This document shows positions 10,219 through 19,695 of a DNA stretch of 64,000 nucleotides, piece by piece (positions within the stretch are counted from its first letter, which is position 1; each line of letters opens with the position of its first letter). A program made the translations under genes and the position numbers. The stretch spans positions 78,890 to 142,889 of the forward strand of contig RFGH01000117.1 in assembly GCA_003696675.1 (NCBI GenBank), written 5' to 3'. This DNA is from Planctomycetota bacterium (GTDB lineage Bacteria; Planctomycetota; Phycisphaerae; Phycisphaerales; UBA1924). The notes under the pieces are model-generated. The model had not been told where the DNA came from, made no database searches, and was given only the letters and a program-made list of their open reading frames with translations.

Positions 10219-11003
10219 GTCACGATCGCTCCGATCCGGGGGCAACGCGTCTCGAGCGATGGCTTGACCGACTAACGGGTGTCGGTTCCGGCAAGCTGCG
10301 CATCATCGACGGCGTGCGATACAAGGAACGACGGCCCGGCACATTCTCAGGCGTATTCACCAGCACGGAACACGGCGTGCGGGAGTATGAGGTCCGATTC
10401 CCGAACTCGGACGCACGCGCCCGCCCGATGAGGATCCGAGCCACCCCGACCAGGATCTTCGACGATCTGACACCCGATCCACGAAGGACCCTGGTCAAGT
10501 CGCTCGATGCCGTGGTTCGCCCGGGTGACCGGGTGCTCGATCTGGGCTGTGGCACCGGTGCTGCCTCGCACCACCTGGCGTACCTCGTCGGTCCATCGGG
10601 CGGTGTGGTCGCCTTGGACCGGGACGGCGAATCGATCCGGTTCGCTCGCCAGCGGTACGCATCCCCGCAGCTTGGGTACGAGTTGGGATGGATAGAAACC
10701 CTCGCCGGCGAACTCGACGGCGCCTTCGACACGGTCGTCGCCGTTGATCCGCTGCGCGACACCCCCAACGAACCGGAACGCGACAGACGCGTCGAAGAGC
10801 TGCTCCGCGTCCTGCGGGCCGGCGGTCACCTCTTCTGCATCGGTTCCTCCGCCGAGTCGGGCGAACAGACACGCCGGACGCTCGTACGCCACGCGGTCGA
10901 GCAGGTCGGCCAACCGGTCCATTGCGGCGACTGGCGTGCGACACTGTGGAAGCGGGAGATCCCAGGCCGGACCGCGCCAGACGGAGACACGATCCGCCCC
11001 TAG
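10215..11003 (+). CDS. Class I SAM-dependent methyltransferase
   Basis: VRPGDRVLDLGCGTGAASHHLAYLVGPSGGVVALDRD. Confidence 0.75.
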   Translation: MSHDRSDPGATRLERWLDRLTGVGSGKLRIIDGVRYKERRPGTFSGVFTSTEHGVREYEVRFPNSDARARPMRIRATPTRIFDDLTPDPRRTLVKSLDAVVRPGDRVLDLGCGTGAASHHLAYLVGPSGGVVALDRDGESIRFARQRYASPQLGYELGWIETLAGELDGAFDTVVAVDPLRDTPNEPERDRRVEELLRVLRAGGHLFCIGSSAESGEQTRRTLVRHAVEQVGQPVHCGDWRATLWKREIPGRTAPDGDTIRP

Positions 11004-11011
11004 GGTTGGCC

Positions 11012-11467
11012 ATGCCAGAAGGCCATAGAAACCGACAGCACGCCCGATCCGGCGCCACCACCTCCGACCAACCCGCCGCCTTCGATCGCGAAGGTGCTCG
11101 GGCATTTGCCAAGTCGCTCGCCCGATCGCTGCTCGATGATCGGTGCGAGGATGTCGTCATCCTGGATGTTGCCGATCAGACTACGGTCACGGGCTGCATC
11201 GTGATCGCCTCGGGCACATCCGACCGGCAGATGCGCGCCGCGCTCGACCACCTGGATGATGTAGCCAGGGAGCACGGCACAAAGGTTGCGCGTGTTTCCA
11301 AAGACGACAACACCACATGGCTGCTGGCAGACTTCGTCGATGTGGTCGTCCATCTCTTCGAGCCCAACGCCCGTGCGTTCTATGACCTCGAGAGCATGTG
11401 GCTGGACGCGCCGCGGATCGATCCGCCGGAACCGTCTCGGCGTCCCGGCAAGGACAGCCCGGCATGA
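11012..11467 (+). CDS. rsfS: Ribosomal silencing factor RsfS
   Basis: VILDVADQTTVTGCIVIASGTSDRQ...WLLADFVDVVVHLFEPNARAFYDLESMW. Confidence 0.93.
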   Translation: MPEGHRNRQHARSGATTSDQPAAFDREGARAFAKSLARSLLDDRCEDVVILDVADQTTVTGCIVIASGTSDRQMRAALDHLDDVAREHGTKVARVSKDDNTTWLLADFVDVVVHLFEPNARAFYDLESMWLDAPRIDPPEPSRRPGKDSPA

Positions 11468-12642
11468 ACGCCCGGGAGGTCAGAGTTGAACTGGGTGAGC
11501 GTGCCTACACCGTGCACATCGGCCCGGGCGCACTGCTCAGCGTGCCGGCAGAGATACGCAAGCGGCTCGGCACGACTCCCCGCCGCGCCTTCGTCGTGCG
11601 AGATTCTGGCGTGCCCGCCGTGTTCTTCGATGAACTCGCGGCGCTTCTCTCCGACGCGGAACTTGCCGTGTCATCGATCGAACTGGTGCCAACAGAGCAA
11701 TCCAAGAGTATCGCAACGCTCGAGCGCGTCCTCGCCGCCATGGCCTCATCCGGACACTCAAGGGCCGACCCCGTGGTCGCGCTTGGCGGCGGCATCGTCG
11801 GTGATCTCGCGGGGTTTGCCGCAGCCAGTTATCAACGGGGCGTGCCCGTGGTGCAGTGCCCGACCACGCTCCTCGCGATGGTGGACGCGTCCGTGGGCGG
11901 AAAAACCGGTGTCAATCTACGGGTCGCGAACGATACCGGCGATCGCCTGCTGAAGAACTTCGTCGGCGCCTTCCACCAACCGTTGACGGTCGCGGCGGAC
12001 ACGAGGGTGCTGATGTCTCTCCCCGACCGTCACCGTCGCGCCGGGCTTGCCGAGTGCGTCAAGCATGCGATGATCGCCTTGGGCATCACCGGAGCCGACC
12101 TGATGTCGGAGACGCGGGCCGCCATGCCGGGTGTGCTCGCGGGCGAAGAAGACGCTTACGGTCGTCTCATCGAACGGTCCGTGGCCCTGAAAGGCGAGGT
12201 CGTCCGCAGGGACGAGCGTGAGTCCATCGCGGGTCTCGGCGGGGTGCGCATGCTCCTCAACCTTGGGCACACCTTCGGACACGCGATCGAGACGATCCCG
12301 AATCTCTCACCGAACCCCGCGTATCCCGAACTGGCGCCGCTGCATCACGGCGAGGCGGTCGGACTAGGACTGCTGGCCGCGTGCCGGTGTGCCGAGCGCC
12401 TCGGCATGTGTGAACCCGGTGTCGGCGACGAGGTGCTCGGCATTCTCGACATGATCGGGCTGCCCAGCACCGTCCGGGACCTTCCCGACACGGACGAGGT
12501 GCGTTCCCGCATGGGCGCCGACAAGAAGGCGGCCGGGGGCAAACTGCGTTTGGTGCTCCCCGAAGGCAGAGGGCGGTGCCGGGTCGTTACCAATCCGGAT
12601 GAAACAGCAGTAGCGGCCGGCATCGACGCGATCCGTGGCTGA
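11464..12642 (+). CDS. aroB: 3-dehydroquinate synthase
   Basis: ALGGGIVGDLAGFAAASYQRGVPVVQCPTTLLAMVDASVGGKTGVN; LNLGHTFGHAIE. Confidence 0.95.
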   Translation: MNAREVRVELGERAYTVHIGPGALLSVPAEIRKRLGTTPRRAFVVRDSGVPAVFFDELAALLSDAELAVSSIELVPTEQSKSIATLERVLAAMASSGHSRADPVVALGGGIVGDLAGFAAASYQRGVPVVQCPTTLLAMVDASVGGKTGVNLRVANDTGDRLLKNFVGAFHQPLTVAADTRVLMSLPDRHRRAGLAECVKHAMIALGITGADLMSETRAAMPGVLAGEEDAYGRLIERSVALKGEVVRRDERESIAGLGGVRMLLNLGHTFGHAIETIPNLSPNPAYPELAPLHHGEAVGLGLLAACRCAERLGMCEPGVGDEVLGILDMIGLPSTVRDLPDTDEVRSRMGADKKAAGGKLRLVLPEGRGRCRVVTNPDETAVAAGIDAIRG

Positions 12643-12662
12643 TCCCATAGGATGACCGCGAC

Positions 12663-12932
12663 ATGAGCCTCGCCGTGACCAGTACGACATCGCTCCTCAT
12701 CTGGGTCGGGGCCTTGATCGTGGTCGCATTGTTTGGGGGTCTGGTCATGCTGGCGGTGCGTCGGCGGATGTTCAACGAGCCGGATGCCGCCGCGGATGCG
12801 GGTCTCATGGAGCAGCTCAGACGCATGCTCGAGCGCGGAGAAATGACCCAGGACGAGTACGACCTTGCCCGACGCAAGATCGTGGAACGGGCCCGCGGAA
12901 ATCCCGCACCCCGATCAAAATCCGACCAGTGA
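12663..12932 (+). CDS. Small single-TM SHOCT-like protein
   Basis: N-terminal TM then LEQLRRMLERGEMTQDEYDLARRKI-type SHOCT motif. Confidence 0.6.
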   Translation: MSLAVTSTTSLLIWVGALIVVALFGGLVMLAVRRRMFNEPDAAADAGLMEQLRRMLERGEMTQDEYDLARRKIVERARGNPAPRSKSDQ

Positions 12933-13174
12933 CCACCCTTGGATGACGCCGGAAGGGTTGGACTGTAGCAGTATGGTTGGGTTCTGGTAGTTACGACTTT
13001 CCCTTTGGAGACTGGAGCCGGCCCACCGGACGGGGATACGCTCTGAACTAGGGAGCGCAGGCGCCGGAACCGGCGGTTCGGATTGAGCCGGCCCGCCCGA
13101 TCGGCCGATACCCCCGACGGAACCACGCTTTCGGAAGCGTGGCTCACAAGCCCCGACGAACCCACGAGGCCGCG

Positions 13175-14602
13175 ATGACCCAATACCGCAAAGGCGCTTC
13201 TGTTCCGCCCGTCCCTGTCAGCGCGACCCGATCCGGATCGGTCGGCTCGTCAGAGTCCGGCTCTGGTTCCGAGAGCGGGACCGGCGGCGGCTCCGGAGGC
13301 GGAGGATCCGGGTCCGGCGGAGGCGGCGGCTTTCGCGGCCGCAAGGTCACTACCTGCTCGTTCTGCGGCAAGACCAGCCGCGAAGTCGGCCCGATGGTCG
13401 AAGGCCCGGGCGAGGTCTACATCTGCAACAACTGCGTCGACCTGTGCCAGAACATATTCCGCCAAGAGCGCCGGCGCGTCTCATCTGTCTCGGCCCAGCT
13501 CAGCGAGATCCCCTCGCCCCGCGAGATCGTTGAGTTCATGAGCCAGTATGTCATCGGGCAGGAGATCGCCAAACGGTCCCTCGCCGTCGCGGTTCATAAC
13601 CACTACAAACGACTGCTCCACGCCGAGAGCGAAGACGCCAATACGATCGAACTCGACAAGTCCAACATCCTTCTGATCGGGCCGACCGGATCTGGCAAGA
13701 CGCTCCTCGCCCGCACCATGGCGCGTCTGCTCAAGGTCCCCTTTGCCATCGGCGACGCGACGACGCTGACCGAAGCGGGCTATGTCGGCGAGGATGTCGA
13801 GAACCTTCTGCTCAAGCTGCTCCAAGCGGCTGACTTCGACATCGAGGCTGCCCAGCGCGGCATCATCTATATCGACGAAGTCGACAAGGTCGGCAAAACC
13901 TCCAACAATGTCTCGATCACCCGCGATGTGTCCGGCGAGGGCGTCCAGCAGTCTCTGCTCAAGATGCTCGAGGGCACCGTCGCCAATGTGCCCCCACAAG
14001 GCGGGCGCAAGCACCCCGAGCAGCAGTACATCCAGTTCGACACCCGCAATGTGCTGTTCATCTGCGGCGGCACATTCGTCGGGCTTGAGGACATCATCCG
14101 CCGGCGTCTGGGCAAAACCAAGATCGGCTTCACCAGCCATGAGTCCGACCCCGCCCGCCCGGTGGGCAACGAGAAGCTCGAGCGTGAGTGGCTGCTCAAG
14201 CAGGTCACGAACGCCGATGTCGTCGAGTTCGGGCTGATCCCCGAGCTGGTCGGGCGTCTGCCGGTCATCACCCCACTGATGCCGCTCACCAACGACGCGC
14301 TGGTCCAGATCCTGACCGAGCCGAAGAATGCCATCGTGCGTCAGTATCAGCACATGTTCGCACTCGAGGGTGCGAAACTGACCTTCACCGATGAGGCACT
14401 GCTGGCTATCGCCAAGCTCGCGTCCAAGCGGTCGACCGGCGCCCGCGCCCTCCGCGCGGTCATGGAAGAAGTCATGATCGATCTGATGTATGACCTGCCG
14501 GACATGGACAACACCAACGCCGAGTATGTGATCGACAAGGACCATGTAGAGCACCCGCGCAAGCTCAAGGAACTGCGCGTGCCCAAAGTCCACACGGCCT
14601 GA
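13175..14602 (+). CDS. clpX: ATP-dependent Clp protease ATP-binding subunit ClpX
   Basis: C4 zinc finger [11 protein letters not shown]...[37 protein letters not shown]; Gly/Ser-rich N-terminal extension. Confidence 0.96.
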   Translation: MTQYRKGASVPPVPVSATRSGSVGSSESGSGSESGTGGGSGGGGSGSGGGGGFRGRKVTTCSFCGKTSREVGPMVEGPGEVYICNNCVDLCQNIFRQERRRVSSVSAQLSEIPSPREIVEFMSQYVIGQEIAKRSLAVAVHNHYKRLLHAESEDANTIELDKSNILLIGPTGSGKTLLARTMARLLKVPFAIGDATTLTEAGYVGEDVENLLLKLLQAADFDIEAAQRGIIYIDEVDKVGKTSNNVSITRDVSGEGVQQSLLKMLEGTVANVPPQGGRKHPEQQYIQFDTRNVLFICGGTFVGLEDIIRRRLGKTKIGFTSHESDPARPVGNEKLEREWLLKQVTNADVVEFGLIPELVGRLPVITPLMPLTNDALVQILTEPKNAIVRQYQHMFALEGAKLTFTDEALLAIAKLASKRSTGARALRAVMEEVMIDLMYDLPDMDNTNAEYVIDKDHVEHPRKLKELRVPKVHTA

Positions 14603-14626
14603 TCGTTCTCAACATCAGAAAACAAC

Positions 14627-14656
14627 GCGGGCGTCCCTCGGGACGCCCGCTTTTAA
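14627..14656 (+). terminator. Rho-independent terminator after clpX
   Basis: gcgggcgtccc-tc-gggacgcccgc followed by tttta. Confidence 0.85.
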
Positions 14657-14679
14657 TTGTGAGATCGATCGTCGTGTGC

Positions 14680-16083
14680 TCAGGTATTGATGGGCGTAGC
14701 AACCATGATTTCCTCGCCGTCCACTTCTACCGAAGCCAATGCATACAGCCGGATGTCGGTGTCCAGCACCGCCCGATGACGAGCGGGCGAGCGGGCGAGT
14801 AGATGCAGCGTGACGCCACAGTCGGCCATCGGATCGGAAGCCGGCAGGCGGACCGATGTCTCTGCCCGGATCAGCAGAGGAAGATTATCCATGGCCCACG
14901 CGCCCGCCGCGAGCAACCTGGCGACGGCGTCCGGGCCATCATCGGTTGTAACCGCGTGCAGATCGCCTTCCGCATCGCAGGCTAATTCTACGCCGGGTGC
15001 GTACGGACACCGAGCCTGGATCGTGCTGAGCCCTTCGATCAGCTCCGGCAGCGGCTCGCGCAGACGACGGTTCGTCGGCTTCGGTTCGACCAGCGGCAGC
15101 GAATCTCCCCGCGTGACCGCGGGGGTCGGATCGGAGCGCGGCGCACCGATCGGACGCACGACGACCTCGGGCATCGCCGGGCGATCGGCCTCTTCGTCCG
15201 TGAGCCGCAGCGACACCGGAGCGAACGGGGCCTCACTCTGTGTGTCGAGCAATGCTTCGATCGCACGGTCCGCCGCGTGATCTTCATCGATACGACAGAT
15301 CGTCGTGGTCCCTGTTGCGTCGATGCGACCGGATGCGTCGAGCACCTCGACCGGTCGGTCGAGGAACGCCTTACACGCGCGCTCGATCTTCTTGCACGCC
15401 TGCGCGATGACCTCGCCCGATCCACCCATCACGGCGACCCGCAATCGCGGGGGCTCATCCGAGTCCAGCCGATCATCGAGCGACGCGGCGAGCGATTTGA
15501 TCAGACGGTAAGACGCAACAACCGCGGCCTCGTCCGCCCCGGTTAGGATTGTCACCTCGTCGATCCCGCCACGCTCAAGCAGTTCCGGCTCGGCCGTCTC
15601 ATCCACACGCAGAATGACCCGCGATGCGGCAGCCATAGCGACCGCGATGGCATCCTCGATCGACTCGACCGGCTCGACCTCCGCGCGCTGCACGCCTGTG
15701 ATCACATCAACCGCCACCGATCCGCCCGAGGTACGAACCAGAGAGACGGTCTCGCCACGCTTCCGGGCCGCTTGGCACGCATACTGCCTCACCCAGAGCG
15801 AGGCTCGCACAGGTAAGTGTCCGAGTACCACAAGTTCTATCTGAGGACGCTCAGCCCGATGGTCCGAGTCCGAATCGGCCCGCACCGATCGCACCGCTGA
15901 ACCCTCGTACCGCGAGGACGGTGGCGCACTCGTCGGCTTGGGCTGGGGCTCGTCGGCGGGAGACATCGGGCGGGGAGCGAACGCCGCATCGCCGAGGAAC
16001 AGCTCGGCCAGCGCGTCATGTTCTTCCTGCTCGGTGCCGGTCAGACGGATGCCCGGACGGGCAGGTGGGCGATTCTGATCCAT
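14680..16083 (-). CDS. Conserved protein with MinD/FlhG-like fold features but no Walker A motif
   Basis: SRVILRVDETAEPELLERGGIDEVTILTGADEAAVVASYRLIKSLAAS..LRVAVMGGSGEVIAQACKKIERACKAFLDRPVEVLDASGRID resembles the C-terminal half of MinD/FlhG ATPases; GGAGG SD before the 16083 ATG; follows parA-CBM48. Confidence 0.45.
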   Translation of the reverse strand: MDQNRPPARPGIRLTGTEQEEHDALAELFLGDAAFAPRPMSPADEPQPKPTSAPPSSRYEGSAVRSVRADSDSDHRAERPQIELVVLGHLPVRASLWVRQYACQAARKRGETVSLVRTSGGSVAVDVITGVQRAEVEPVESIEDAIAVAMAAASRVILRVDETAEPELLERGGIDEVTILTGADEAAVVASYRLIKSLAASLDDRLDSDEPPRLRVAVMGGSGEVIAQACKKIERACKAFLDRPVEVLDASGRIDATGTTTICRIDEDHAADRAIEALLDTQSEAPFAPVSLRLTDEEADRPAMPEVVVRPIGAPRSDPTPAVTRGDSLPLVEPKPTNRRLREPLPELIEGLSTIQARCPYAPGVELACDAEGDLHAVTTDDGPDAVARLLAAGAWAMDNLPLLIRAETSVRLPASDPMADCGVTLHLLARSPARHRAVLDTDIRLYALASVEVDGEEIMVATPINT

Positions 16084-16137
16084 CGGCGAGCCTCCGCTCC
16101 AGTTTGCCCGCCGATCCATCCGGCGGGGCGTGCGGCC

Positions 16138-17496
16138 TTAGGCCGACGCGACATTGTTCTCACCCCCCAGACCGTTGGGCGTCCGGGCGGGGTTGTACGG
16201 ATCGCAGCACCACTGCCCGTCCACCACCAGCCGGTATTCGTGCCGCCCGCTGGGGCATTCAACCCGGCACTCGAAGATACCCAGGTCGGTTCGTTTCGTC
16301 ATCTGTCCCCGTTCCGGGTTCCACCCATTGAACCCCCCCACCACCGATACAGACCCACCAGCCGTTATAGGCTGAACAAACAGCAGCCCTCCGGCGACCG
16401 CCCGGACCCCCCACAAATGGCGGAGAGCCTCGGGATCGGGGGGCGGTGGAGCCTCTGCGGGTGTGGGGTCCGGCACGATCTCGATCGCCACCGGCTTGTG
16501 GGGCATCAACGAACGGCGCAACGGGACGGATCTGGTCATGGAAGCCGCCTTGAGCGCCATTTCCTGGGCCCGGCTCAGCGTGGCCCCACTCCCGGGCGTG
16601 ACGAGCGTGGCCTCTAGGAGGCGAGGTTCGACGATGCGATCGGTATCTCCCCCCGGTTCAGGGCGGTCAAGGTCGGCGTGCTCGATCAGCCATTCGCATA
16701 GCGAGCCGTAGTCGTCCGCACCCATGGACCCCGGGGCATGCTCCTCGACGGGGCGTCCGAACGAAGCCGCCTCCTTCACCTCGGGGTCCAAACGAATGAT
16801 CGTGGGGATCACCGCCGATCCGAAGCGATCCCGGAGATCGTCCAACAGATCGCGAGCAAGGGGCAGTGTGGGGTCGTACATGGTCGCTAGGAGACGGACA
16901 CGCGGCTCGACCCCGATATGACGGGTGACGGAGCGTGCGGTCTGGATCTGCTTACCGGCGCCGCGGAGCGAGAAATAGCTGGTTTCGACCGGGATGATGA
17001 TCTCCGAAGCGGCAGCTAGGGCGTTGTAGCTGAGCAGCCCGATCGACGGTGGGCAGTCGATGACCACGACATCGTACTTTGTCCCCGAGGCGCCCTGCTG
17101 ACCGGCTGGGCTGTCGTCGACAGGCGGCGTGGCGACGAGGCGTTTGATGACGGAAGCAAGCCGGTTTTGGGGCTGATCCATGTCGGCCAGCCCCCCGCGG
17201 GCAGACTCGAGCCCCGCGAGTCTCATGCGGCTGGGCAGCAGGTCGAGACCGCGACCGACACGCCACAGGAACCGGTCGCGATCGAGCGGGGCCCCGGTCG
17301 GGAGGCGGAGCGCGTCGCCGACATCGAGATCGAGCCGATCCTCGGGAACGCCCAGCCCGGCGGCACAATGGGATTGGGGGTCCAGATCGATGAGCAAGGT
17401 GCGGAAACCGCGTCTGGCCAAACCGGCCGAGACATTGATGGCGGTGGTCGTCTTGCCGCACCCGCCTTTCTGATTGATGACCGCGATCGTGCGCAT
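16138..17496 (-). CDS. ParA/Soj-family ATPase with C-terminal CBM48/AMPK-beta-like glycogen-binding domain
   Basis: N-term MRTIAVINQKGGCGKTTTAINVSAGLARRGFRTLLIDLDPQSH; YDVVVIDCPPSIGLLSYNAL; C-term GSVSVVGGFNGWNPERGQMTKRTDLGIFECRVECPSGRHEYRLVVDGQWCCDPYNPARTPNGLGGENNV. Confidence 0.92.
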   Translation of the reverse strand: MRTIAVINQKGGCGKTTTAINVSAGLARRGFRTLLIDLDPQSHCAAGLGVPEDRLDLDVGDALRLPTGAPLDRDRFLWRVGRGLDLLPSRMRLAGLESARGGLADMDQPQNRLASVIKRLVATPPVDDSPAGQQGASGTKYDVVVIDCPPSIGLLSYNALAAASEIIIPVETSYFSLRGAGKQIQTARSVTRHIGVEPRVRLLATMYDPTLPLARDLLDDLRDRFGSAVIPTIIRLDPEVKEAASFGRPVEEHAPGSMGADDYGSLCEWLIEHADLDRPEPGGDTDRIVEPRLLEATLVTPGSGATLSRAQEMALKAASMTRSVPLRRSLMPHKPVAIEIVPDPTPAEAPPPPDPEALRHLWGVRAVAGGLLFVQPITAGGSVSVVGGFNGWNPERGQMTKRTDLGIFECRVECPSGRHEYRLVVDGQWCCDPYNPARTPNGLGGENNVASA

Positions 17497-17661
17497 GGGA
17501 ACGGCCCCTCGAGAGGTCTCCCCCGCCCCGACCCTCTTTCGGCTCGTGCGGCGGGAATGCTCCAAACTTGCCAGCCCGCACGACTTGGGCGCAGATTCGG
17601 TTGTCATAGGCCGGGGGACGATTCCCCCCCTGCCGCGGATGGATCGGGGAAGGTCGGCCGA

Positions 17662-18393
17662 TCAGAAACTGGCCGAGGCGATCTCTTCCCGGAGGGGGAT
17701 GAGCAGGGCCGGCACGGCGAGGGTGTCGACGAGCTCGCGACCGCGGGCCGCGAGCATGTCCATCCGGGCGGGGAGGTGCTTGAGATCGGTGACCGGCTCC
17801 GTCGATCGGACCGTTACATAGAGTGAGATCGGATCGGGGCGTTCCGCCCCCGCCTTGGCCGAACGGGTCTTGACCTCGACAGATGCATGCAAGCCATGAT
17901 CCAGCGTGAGCCCGACCAGCGGCTGGCACTCGCGGACGGTCGCGTTGGGCAGGTCAAACAGTGCGGCTAGAGGGGATCCATCGAGCAGCGCCGACGCGAC
18001 GATGGTGTCGTGGTTTGATCGTGCGGCGAGATCGAAACCGAACAGGATCTCGACCGACTCAACATCGAGAGGTGAGATGGAAAGGTAGTATGGGCAAACC
18101 TCGGCCGCGGAACGGTGGAGATCATGGATCTGATCTTCCGTCTCGGGGTTGACGATGCCGGTGCGGACCGAGTGGCTTCGGATGGCCATCCATCGGTGCG
18201 GGACATCGTCCTGGCCCGACTCGAGGGCGAGTTCGTCCTTGTAGCGACGGAAGGCGGCCATCTTGGGATATTCGCGCTTGATGCGCTCGAAGAGTTCGAG
18301 CACTGGTTCGCGTGACCGTGGCAGTTCCATCCGCGAGGTCAGCTTGGCGTTGACATAGAAGTCAGAACACAACGCCGCATAGCTCATCGTCAT
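17662..18393 (-). CDS. Conserved hypothetical protein
   Basis: Long ORF with SD GGAGG upstream of the 18393 ATG; no family recognised. Confidence 0.6.
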   Translation of the reverse strand: MTMSYAALCSDFYVNAKLTSRMELPRSREPVLELFERIKREYPKMAAFRRYKDELALESGQDDVPHRWMAIRSHSVRTGIVNPETEDQIHDLHRSAAEVCPYYLSISPLDVESVEILFGFDLAARSNHDTIVASALLDGSPLAALFDLPNATVRECQPLVGLTLDHGLHASVEVKTRSAKAGAERPDPISLYVTVRSTEPVTDLKHLPARMDMLAARGRELVDTLAVPALLIPLREEIASASF

Positions 18394-18489
18394 GTGTTGG
18401 GCCTCCGATGCCTCTGGGGAGCAGTGTACCGATGCGCATGGGTTGCGCGGGGTTGTTGACAGGTTGTGCACAGCATCTTGACCGAATTA

Positions 18490-19695
18490 TCACACGGTGC
18501 GGATCCCGAGATAGGTGATCTGCCGCCAGAGCCACTCGAACGGGCCGTAGGGAAACCACCTTAGCCAGAGAGCGCTGAACGCCAGATTGAAGATCCATAC
18601 GGCGAGCACGATCCCGTACAACGCCGGGAAGTCGATCGTACCGAAACGCCCCAGACCGTAGCCGTAGAAAATCGTGGTGCAGATCAGGGTTTGGCTGAGG
18701 TAGTTCGTCAAGGCCATGCGTCCGACATTGGCCAGTCCCTTCACCGGTCCGCGCATCGCACGCGACCGGCAGGCGAGCACGACGAGTTGGCTGTACCCCA
18801 GAGAAAGCGGGATGCCGAGGAACTGGGCGAAGGCCTGCCAGACGAACGCGGGCGGTGTGACAAGGTCGAGCGAATAGCAGGCGAGGTATCCAATGACGGT
18901 GAGGACCGAACCAAGAAGGAGCATTGAAAGCCCGAAGGTGACATGGAATCGGGTCGAGCGCTCTCCTGTCAGGATTCCGGATCGTGTCAGCCCCATTCCC
19001 AACGCCATCGTGCCCCATAGGGCGGGAAGAAAGAGCGGGCCGTATTGGAGCTGGAACTTGGCGGTCTGAAAGAACCGCGTGCGGAAGGCGTCAGCGAAGG
19101 AGCCTCGGTATCCGGCGAGCTCGCTCGCCGGATCTCCCAGAAGCTGCTCGAGGGGCATTTTTCCGGTTTCGACGAAGTACAGCCCGGCGGCCATGAAGAG
19201 GCCCATCAGCACGAAGCCGAGGGTGTAGGCGGCGAGTCCGCCCCAGATCTGGACACCGATCGGCAGACGCCTGATCCACCAGACGAGGGTGAGCCCCGCG
19301 AAGGCGTACCAAGTCAGGATGTCGCCATACCAGAACAGGTAGGCATGGATCAGTCCGAAGCCTAAAAGGACCGCGCAACGCCGATGCCAGAGGGCCCATC
19401 CGTCCGTCAGTTTCGATCGCCCCGACGAACGGGTTTTGCGATCGAACTACACCACCCCTGCCCCGAAGAGCATCGCGAAGAGAAACATGAACTTACCGAG
19501 GAACACCGTCTGCATCACGGTGAGGGCGAAGGCGTTCCATGCGCTATCGCCCATCGTCGTGTGGTCGAACATCGATGCGACCGGCCAAGAGAAGGTATAA
19601 ATATTGGGTACCAGAATGCCCAGCAGCGCGAAGCCGCGAAGAGCGTCGAGCGTGATCAGGCGATCGCGTTCGGGCGTGTGGGTTCGGTCAGCCAT
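18490..19695 (-). pseudogene. DUF418 (YeiB-like) membrane protein interrupted by a single in-frame TAG at 19447-19449
   Basis: RLITLDALRGFALLGILVPN...MFLFAMLFGAGVV*FDRKTRSSGRSKLTDGWALWHRRCAVLLGFGLIHAYLFWYGDILTWYAFAGL... stays in one frame on both sides of the stop. Confidence 0.8.

Noticed and set aside
13021-13110. tRNA-like or SRP/6S-like RNA in the clpX leader
   Set aside because: GGTTCGGATT looks like a T-loop, but no acceptor, D or anticodon arms can be formed around it and no SRP/6S signature is present
13231-13335. Simple-repeat DNA in clpX as a possible microsatellite or regulatory repeat
   Set aside because: Encodes a Gly/Ser linker with varied codons, not a uniform nucleotide repeat
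13481-14593. 370-aa ORF antisense to clpX
   Set aside because: Mirror ORF caused by GC-rich codon usage; clpX is unambiguous on the other strand
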